Under the pieces are notes generated by a model, which did not search any database, was not told the DNA's origin, and saw only the letters and a list, made by a program, of their open reading frames with translations. A DNA stretch of 64,000 nucleotides, taken from positions 57,172,501-57,236,500 of the forward strand of contig BRKX01000004.1 of NCBI GenBank assembly GCA_026008535.1, read 5' to 3'. Source of the stretch: Perilla frutescens (Eukaryota; Streptophyta; Magnoliopsida; Lamiales; Lamiaceae). Position 1 is the stretch's first letter. Each line of letters starts with the position of its first letter. This document shows positions 57,057 through 64,000 of this stretch, one piece after another. Made by a program: the position numbers and the translations under genes.

Positions 57057-58249
57057 TTCTAGAGAAAGAATTATTAATAATTTCAATGACATTTGAACTC
57101 ATAAGGTCGTGGTCCTAATAGATTGTGACCAATTATATAGAAACGATTTATATAAAAACTAATAAACTGATGAATTCAGTCGAACTAGAACTAAATAGGC
57201 CGGTGTGTCACCTTATAGAATATTGGTATAACTTTTATTAAAAGCATTTATTGTTTTGTAGTCCTATTCTAGTAGGGTTAATTTGGACCTATTAAAAAGT
57301 GTTCCAATCTTGACCTATTTGTTAACTATAAGTTTTGCTAAGAATGTAAGATGATACTCTGCCATAATATGAAATAACATTTTTGTAGGTACAAGATCAA
57401 GAGGAAAGTTTTGTATGACGAGTCAAAATCCGGCCTTGAGTGAAATTAAGGGAGAGAGAATGACTGTAATGGTGATGAAAGATGCTAAACCTCACTTTAA
57501 GAAGTGATGAATGAGAAAGAGAATCCTTAACACACAAACAACTGAAAACCCCATCTCCAAACATTCCTAAATTCATAGAGACAAGGAACAGCAAAGCCCA
57601 AGAAAAAGAATACAGCATAAACATTGTATAAAGCAACAGGGACAACATTAAATAAAGTCCAAGAAAAGAAAAGATAAAATCACAGATATTGCAGTGCACT
57701 ATTGCTACTGTTAAATTCTGAAGAGGACTAAGCTTTATCTTTATATACACAATGTGCTTCTTTTAACTGCTTTTAACTTTGTTTTGTGAGACCAAATGAC
57801 AAAGATATACACCTTAAAAAAAAAGGATTTGTATTTAGCCCTTTTTACCATGTCTATATACACTTTTGCTGACCACCTCGGTTGCAATCGAGTCGAGCCT
57901 GGGTTTAAGAAAAGTAATCGGAGAGTTTTATTCATGTTTTGAAGAATTATGTTTGAACTAGTTAGATTAAATTTGGATTAGTTGTAATGAAACTGAACAA
58001 GGGCCAATGTACGAACTTTATTGAAGAAATGAAACTCTATCTTTCAGCTGTAGTAAACATATGTATAAGATTGATTGTTATGTTAATTTAATTAGTTAGG
58101 ATAAGTTTTGAAGAAATTATGCGAAATAATAGTATGATTTGAGAGAGATATGGCATGCCGTAACCTGTTGCCTAATTGGCAACTCGACCTGCTGGGCCTG
58201 CCTTGGGCTTCGTGTAAAAGAGAACATACAAACACACACTCTGTGACTC

Positions 58250-58313
<64 letters not shown>

Positions 58314-58838
58314 GTTACGGCTGATCTTTATTCTATTCAAGTTTTAGTTTTCCACACTTTGCTATTACTATTTTGCTGCTGAGAACGAGGCTGTTTTACA
58401 AATAAAAAAGAAAATAAAAGAAGGTCCCTCTCCCTCTCCCTCTCGCTCTCTCTCTCTCTTCGATGTTTGCATTGTCTTGTTCTTAAGTTGGTATTGTCGT
58501 ATTTTCGTGTCACTCGCATTTGGGATTCTGAAGTGGGGTTTTTAACCTCTTTTCTTTTTCCCCGTAGTCATATTTTAGCGTGTGTTGTGTGTGTAGACTA
58601 CTTGTATGAGGATCACAGAGGTAAATCAAGCGAAAAAAATTTGATCTTGATTGATGAGATACTCGGCACGATGTCCAGAAACAAGAATGGAAGCATGAAG
58701 ATTTTATGAAAATTGGGAATGCCCAATTCCGATATTCGTTACGTTCTGCGGTAGAGTTGGATTGTGGAAGCCATTGCAGAGAGAGAGAGAAGCTAGTGAG
58801 GCGTGTGAAGAGTGCGCATGAAGCAATAAGTGGAAACC
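57057..58838. other. Intergenic DNA and presumed 5' region of the phosphatase gene
   Basis: No gene was recognised. A minus-strand open frame at 57397-57750 is hydrophobic and repetitive without a known domain. A (GT)n-(GA)n microsatellite lies at 58245-58311 and a CCCTCT/CTCTCT tract at 58434-58460. The CT tract, about 400 bp before the start codon, may belong to the leader or core promoter. Confidence 0.45.
58245..58311. repeat. (GT)n-(GA)n compound microsatellite
   Basis: CTCTGTGACTCTGTGTGTGT leads into about 9 GT units and then about 25 GA units, uninterrupted. It lies 530 bp upstream of the phosphatase start codon. Confidence 0.92.
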
Positions 58839-61800
58839 ATGAAAGATGAAAATTCCAGACAGAGCAAGGTTTTTACTCTGTCACTTCTTTTAATTATTCT
58901 TTTTTTTTTAGTTGAATTATGTTGAAATGATCTCGTTTGGGTATTATATGAAGCTCTCGTGGTCAAAGAAACTGGTTAGAAAATGGTTCAATATCAAGTG
59001 CAAAGGTGAGGAAATTCAGGCTGATGAAGCTGTTTATGGAGGTGAGCGAGAATTGTCTTTTGCATTTTGATTTTTTTGGCTAAATCATCTCCTCTGATTT
59101 ACTCTTTGCCCTTTTGTAATGATTCCTTAATTTCCTTCCCCCCCCCCCCCCCCTCAATTTTTGAAGCTTTTGATATTTTAATGATTAGATACTGCCAAAT
59201 CGCAACAATTTTATTATCTTTAATTGTCTTCTTTTGTCTCTCACCTGTTTGTCTGTTATCAAGCAATTAAAAATTAGCTACTTTTCCGTTTTCTCTCTTC
59301 CCCCCTGCTTCATTAGTGCTACATGATTGAAATTTGAAAAAAAAAAAAAACTTAACTGTTCTGTTGAACGGGAAATAACAATAAATTTGCTGTGGTGGTT
59401 TTTTGTTTTTTTCAGTATCACCAATTCGTCTAGTGTTACTATCTTAGGAGTTACTTGGCATTTGGAAGAAAGGGAAAATTAAGTGTTAATAATGTTTATT
59501 TTAGGGGGTGAAATGGAGTGGAGAAGTGGCTTCTCTGAAAGGGAACCATCTACGATCAAGAAAAGTAAAACAGGTAACTGATTTACGCGTAAAACTGCAT
59601 AGAAAATGTATCAGTTTGCTGGTTTTTTCCTAGTATTATGTACTTGAAAATCACTCCTTTGATGTTACAAATGTTGTCTTGGTATTGCAGAAGATTCAGC
59701 AAAGAATATGGAGCGTTCCTTCTCGCGTTCAAGGTCCCGCTCCAGGCAAGGGAGAGGTTATCTTGATCACCCCCAGATTTTAAACATCCAAAACCATAGG
59801 TGATAGGTTTGATCTCAAATTCTATGATAGACATTATTCGATCAGATCTTGGTTGAAGTTCTTAAATCTTCTCATTTTTGGAGCAGCGTTTTCGTGTCAA
59901 CATGGAATGTGGGAGGAAAATCACCTCGAAGCAATATGAACTTAGATGACTGGCTACACTCAGCACCTTCTGCAGATGTATATGTTCTCGGGTAAGATCG
60001 TATTTTCTAGTTCATGCTACACGGTTATGGCTTCTATGTCTGAGCTCGTCTTCAATCTTGCAGGTTTCAAGAAATAGTTCCTTTGAATGCTGGTAACATT
60101 CTTGGAGCGGAGGATAATGGCCCTGCTAAGAAGTGGCTCGCTCTAATCAAAAGAACATTAGACAATGCTCCGGGCACTAGTGGAGGTGGGGGAAGCTACA
60201 CACCATCTCCGATCCCTGATCCTGTTGCTGAGTGGAATGCAGATTTTGAGGGATCAACTAGGAGCAAAGCCTCAACCTTCTTACCCCGTAGATCATTCCA
60301 AACGCCACAACGCTGGAATATGGAGAATGATATGTCAATCCCCCAACCTCGCCTTGATAGGCGATTCAGTGTTTGTGACCGGGTGATTTTTGGTCATAGG
60401 CAAAGTGATTTTGGTGCAAACATGAGATGGGGTTATAGACCTAGTGACTGCTCGTCTAGTCAGAGGCCAAGTGACTATTCTTGTGGCCATCGTCCCAGTG
60501 ACTACTCCTCTGGTCCCCGACCAAGTGACTACTCCTCCAGCCGACGGCCTAGTGACTATTCCTTGGGTCATAGGCCGAGTGATTTCTCCAAATGGGGTTC
60601 CGAAGAGGATTATCTGACCGGTGATTCTCCCAGCACGGTCTTGCACTCAACAACGCGCTATGGATCATGTGCATCTGCAGAAGATGCATATGCAGAGCCA
60701 GGAAGATCAAGATACTCTTTAGTTGCAAGCAAGCAAATGGTTGGCATTTTTCTCACTGTCTGGGTTCGGAGTGAGCTGAAAGAACATGTCCGGAACATAA
60801 AGATTTCATGTGTTGGTAGAGGATTGATGGGCTATCTTGGTAATAAGGTAGTTGATTTACATTAAAAACAATAATTTTTTTCCAGTAGTTTTTTATGTTA
60901 TTACATTGTTGTAACTAAGAAGGCAGCACCATCCTTTGATTACAGGGTTCAATATCAATCGGCATGATGTTGCATCAGACCAGCCTCTGCTTCGTGTGCA
61001 GTCACTTGACATCTGGTGAAAAGGAAGGCGACGAGATTCGTAGAAATGCTGATGTCATGGAGATCCTCAGGAAAACACGATTTCCACGAGTTAACGGAAT
61101 CAATGATGAAAAATCCCCCGAGACAATCCTTGAACATGAGTAAGACCCCTCTAGTACCAACCTTCATTGTTAATGATTGTTATACTATCTTCATTCAGAG
61201 TATATAATTTATTATGCTGATTATTTCCCTTAGTTATTAACCATTACTTTTACTCATTTTTTGGAATGCAGTCGGATAATTTGGCTTGGTGATCTGAACT
61301 ATAGAATAGCTCTGCCTTACCGATCTGCCAAAGCACTTGTTGAAATGCAAAATTGGAGAGCATTGTTAGAAAAAGACCAAGTATGTTTTACACACACACA
61401 CTTAGTTATGCATGCATATGTTTGGTGTAATGCTGATACAAATCTAAAAGACCGATGATTGCATGATCATATGACAGCTCCGGATAGAGCAGAGACGAGG
61501 CCGTGTATTTGATGGATGGAAAGAAGGGAAAATCTACTTCCCGCCAACGTATAAATATTCACACAACTCAGACAGATATGCAGGCGATGATATGCACCCA
61601 AAGGAGAAACGCAGAACTCCTGCATGGTAAGGGATCATTTAAAAAAAATAATCTGAATGCTTGATTTTGTATGCTGATCTTGTGATTTTACATGTGAAGG
61701 TGTGATCGGATATTGTGGTATGGAGGTGGTCTCCAGCAGTTATCATATGCACGAGGCGAGTCGAGGTTCTCGGATCATAGACCAGTTTCTAGTGTTTTCT

Positions 61801-61922
61801 GGGCTGAAATCGAGTCAGTTCCCAACAGGTTGAGAAAAAGCATGAGTTGTTCGAGCTCCAGAATAGAGGTGGAGGAGATGTTACCCTACACACATAGTTA
61901 TACAGAACTATGCTTCTTTTGA
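58839..61922 (+). CDS. Type I inositol-polyphosphate 5-phosphatase, CVP2/CVL1-like
   Basis: Ten exons encode 619 aa: 58839-58868, 58954-59041, 59505-59573, 59691-59799, 59887-59991, 60064-60847, 60946-61139, 61272-61380, 61478-61626 and 61700-61922. All introns are GT-AG and phases agree. The start is supported by the short first exon joining to LSWSKKLVRKWFNIK, the conserved N-terminus of the CVP2 group. The phosphatase domain begins near VSTWNVGG, with GFQEIVPLNAGN, the catalytic WLGDLNYR (464-471), WCDRILWYG (from 546) and FSDHRPV (569-575), so both signature motifs are intact. Between them an insert of RPSDYS repeats (about 258-311) interrupts the domain. Such enzymes remove the 5-phosphate from inositol phosphates or phosphoinositides; CVP2/CVL1 act in leaf vein patterning. 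The exact paralogue is not settled. Length is close to Arabidopsis CVP2. Confidence 0.92.
60429..60597 (+). repeat. Coding minisatellite: ~27-bp units encoding RPSDYSxxx
   Basis: Six consecutive units encode RPSDCSSSQ, RPSDYSCGH, RPSDYSSGP, RPSDYSSSR, RPSDYSLGH and RPSDFSKW, preceded by a diverged HRQSDFGA unit. All keep frame. RPSDYS words are known in several plant type I 5-phosphatases, but the number of units varies in tandem arrays of this kind. Confidence 0.9.
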
Positions 61923-63051
61923 AGGCTACTAACCTCACACGAACACTGATGAAGGCCTAACATAGTAGGAGTCGAGTTCGAGTTCGAGTTCGCATAATCC
62001 CACCAACACCTTCTAAGTCAGACACCATTCTTCCCACATTCTCTAAATTCATACAAACATCTACTAACAAAACAAGCATTCTGTTCTGTTGCAGGATGTA
62101 AGTGAACAACTGAAGATTCCAAGATTCCTGTGTTTCTTTGTGGTTTCTGAGGATTCTTTTATTTGTTAGTTAGTATTAGGATAATAGATTCTTCACATAG
62201 TGAAAATAATGAGCACCATTTTTCACAGTTATTTCAGTTTTCAATGTAAGGTGAAAAACAGTCATTGCAAACGTGAAAGTGAAATATGAAGCTTGTTCTA
62301 TGCTCGTTGCCAATGATTTTACTGAAAAGTTGGTTTCTTGGTGCCTCCACATTCATTCTTTGTCTGCTTTTCTTTTTGTCTGAAAAAGAAAAGTCTCTAA
62401 GCTTGCTACAAACTACAGAAAGCAAAAGACAGGTTTAGCAGACATTGCAGGTGGGGTGGGGGTTGTTACACACATATTATTTATTATTTATTTTACCCGA
62501 TAACCATGAAATGTGTAAATATGACACGTGACACTCTATGTGGCAATGTCATGTTATGGAGTTTGTAACTTAGGTCTTACAAATCACAATGGTGTATTAA
62601 ATGTGTTTGAACAGTGGGAATTTATCAACTTGGAATAGAGCAGTAGCACACACTAGTAAGTAGTAACTAGTAACAGTAATAATTATTACATGAGACATGC
62701 AATGAAACGTGCTTTGCTTGTAGGAAGGAGTAATTCTTAATTCTATCAACACTGCAACACACACTGTAACTTTGTTTCATCCAAGGCTCCTGCAACCTGT
62801 GTATATATATATAATATTAATATCATGGGAATTTCTTACAATTTTAAAATTACTTTGCCTTTTCTCCTATTCTATTCAATTACTTTTTATAATACAATAA
62901 GATGTGTTCTTACAATACAGGTTTTAAATTGTAATAGTTAAAGTAATATTGTTTGTCACTCATGATTTATTTATTTTTTTGTAGTTAAAAATGAGAATGA
63001 GATGAGATTGCAGCAAAAAAAAATAAAATAGGAAAGTTAAAAAAATAAAAA
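61923..63051. other. 3'UTR of the phosphatase gene and intergenic DNA
   Basis: The first 300 bp are probably 3'UTR (GAGTTCGAGTTCGAGTTCG triplet near 61973 and AATAAT-rich sequence near 62205). Beyond it no gene or element was recognised. A short TATATATA run lies at 62801-62812. Confidence 0.5.
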
Positions 63052-63133
63052 CGTGAACGGCAGGATTCGAACCTGCGCGGGCAGAGCCCACATGATTTCT
63101 AGTCATGCCCGATAACCACTCCGGCACGTCCAC
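63052..63133 (-). tRNA. tRNA-Ser (anticodon AGA)
   Basis: The minus strand gives an 82-nt class II tRNA. The acceptor stem GTGGACG pairs with CGTTCAC (one G-T pair). TGCCGGAGTGGTTATCGGGC is the D region and box A. The anticodon arm GCATGACTAGAAATCATG has AGA in the loop. A long variable arm follows, then GGTTCGAATCC (T arm, box B). A TTTTT terminator follows on the minus strand (63046-63051 and beyond). All expected features of nuclear tRNA-Ser are present and no intron is seen. Confidence 0.95.
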
Positions 63134-63195
63134 TCGATGTTGCAACTTTCTGATTATTTATTTAAATCATTTTAACAATGCATATTCATCATTAC

Positions 63196-63648
63196 TAGGG
63201 GTGTAATCGATCCGAGTCGAGTCGAGTATTAGGCTTATCGAGCTCAAGCTCGATAAGGAAGACTCGAAGCTCGAATCGACTCGAGCTCGATCGAGCTTTG
63301 ATTTTTCGAGCTCGAGCTCGACTCGATATCAAACTCGGCAATCTCGAGCTCGACTCGACTCGACTCGATTAAGTATAAATATTAAATAAAAATGATTTAA
63401 TTATTAATGATATATATGTAAAATAATTAATTATTAAGGATAAATTTGTAATTATTTCAAAGCTCGATTAAGCTCGATAAGGCTCGCGAGCCTGTCGAGC
63501 TCACTATTATAAAGCTCGAGCTCGAGCTCGGTAACTACTCGAGTAGCTCGAACTCGAGCTCGACTCGAAAAATCTCGAGTCGATTTCGAGTTTTCACCGA
63601 GTCGATCCCGAGTAGCTCACGAGTAGGCTCGACTCACTTACACCCCTA
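63196..63648. mobile_element. hAT-type MITE packed with TCGAGCTCGA palindromes
   Basis: The ends are TAGGGGTGTAATCGATCCGA and, reversed, TAGGGGTGTAAGTGAGTCGA. The flanks ATCATTAC (63188-63195) and ATCATGAC (63649-63656) form an 8-bp target duplication with one difference, the hAT signature. The 453-bp interior consists almost wholly of TCGAGCTCGAG, ACTCGACTCGA and CGAGTAGCTC words, so both strands can fold extensively. It has no coding capacity and lies 60 bp from the tRNA gene. Confidence 0.82.
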
Positions 63649-63656
63649 ATCATGAC

Positions 63657-64000
63657 TATGAGTGAAAATTGAAAGGATGTAAATGAAAATAAATAAATTG
63701 AAGTATCATATTTTTGTTGATGCAATAGATGTCCAGAAATATCAAATATTGGCATGTGTAGATTGGCTTGTGTAAGGAATATCATTTGTGTTGACATTGT
63801 TTAAACTAATTAATTATATGTTTACTCATGTACAATTGAAAATCAGCCCAAAGTTTTTTTTAAAAAATTATTATGCTGGTTGTTCTTGAGAAAACCAAAT
63901 GATTTTTCACTATTCTTTTATTTTTTGGAAATAAATTCATTAGACAGAGACACTAAGATACTTTAAATTAAAAACGTACCTTGCAACTATGCAACAATGT
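63657..64000. other. AT-rich end of window, no gene seen
   Basis: No reading frame of substance, repeat or RNA gene could be supported. Confidence 0.5.

Noticed and set aside
57397..57750. 117-codon hydrophobic frame on the minus strand
   Set aside because: Resembles translated AT/TC-rich DNA, no domain, no nearby splice or promoter signal.
62234..62425. 63-codon minus-strand frame after the phosphatase gene
   Set aside because: Lies in the presumed 3'UTR, no similarity recognised.

Overview
This window is nuclear DNA of a flowering plant, most likely a eudicot. The host genes have many short exons with GT-AG introns, non-coding DNA is very AT-rich, and plant transposon families (Athila-type Gypsy, PIF/Harbinger, Stowaway-like, MULE, CACTA, hAT, Helitron, tRNA-derived SINE) fill the space between genes. 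I see no bacterial, viral or organellar block. All coordinates, splice sites and translations were read by eye.

Four protein-coding host genes and one tRNA gene are well supported. A group C7 Raf-like MAPKKK (MRK1/CBC family) lies at 9750-12197 (+, 6 coding exons, 400 aa). A P-class mitochondrial-type PPR protein lies at 13518-15209 (+, 563 aa, one coding exon with a 5'UTR intron). The mitochondrial RNA helicase SUV3 lies at 16572-21689 (-, 16 exons, 556 aa). A type I inositol-polyphosphate 5-phosphatase of the CVP2/CVL1 type lies at 58839-61922 (+, 10 exons, 619 aa). A tRNA-Ser(AGA) gene lies at 63052-63133 (-). Kinase, PPR and SUV3 form a compact cluster that recalls two Arabidopsis neighbourhoods. 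The predicted roles are independent: signalling, organelle RNA processing, organelle RNA decay and phosphoinositide turnover.

The rest is layered transposon sequence. 0.5-8.6 kb holds an inverted array of a short AT-rich motif, small TIR elements, a solo LTR and a dispersed duplication, one copy of which received a CACTA MITE. 25.2-32.3 kb is a three-level nest: a 6.5 kb PIF/Harbinger element with TTA target duplications sits in one Stowaway-like MITE inside another. That Harbinger element has its Myb-like ORF1, a DDE transposase and an unexpected third gene. 37.1-54.3 kb is a MITE split by an old Gypsy element (A), which contains a solo LTR (B), an inverted Athila-lineage element (C), the 3' end of a second B element and a further MITE beside it. 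55-57 kb holds Stowaway, SINE and Helitron copies.

The most unusual observation links two unrelated elements. The third gene of the Harbinger element and the accessory gene downstream of the Athila pol are homologous along their length. Each is preceded by a TATAAAAG box and, directly upstream of that, an array of GC-rich palindromes with about 50 bp spacing. The palindrome sequence is specific to each element (core CAGCGGCCGCTG in Harbinger, CGCGGTCGCG in Athila). The same motif recurs at another promoter of the same element: the Myb-gene promoter in Harbinger and the LTR in Athila. A solo LTR at 4.6-6.0 kb has a third version. This looks like an element-specific cis/trans regulatory module; its function is inference.
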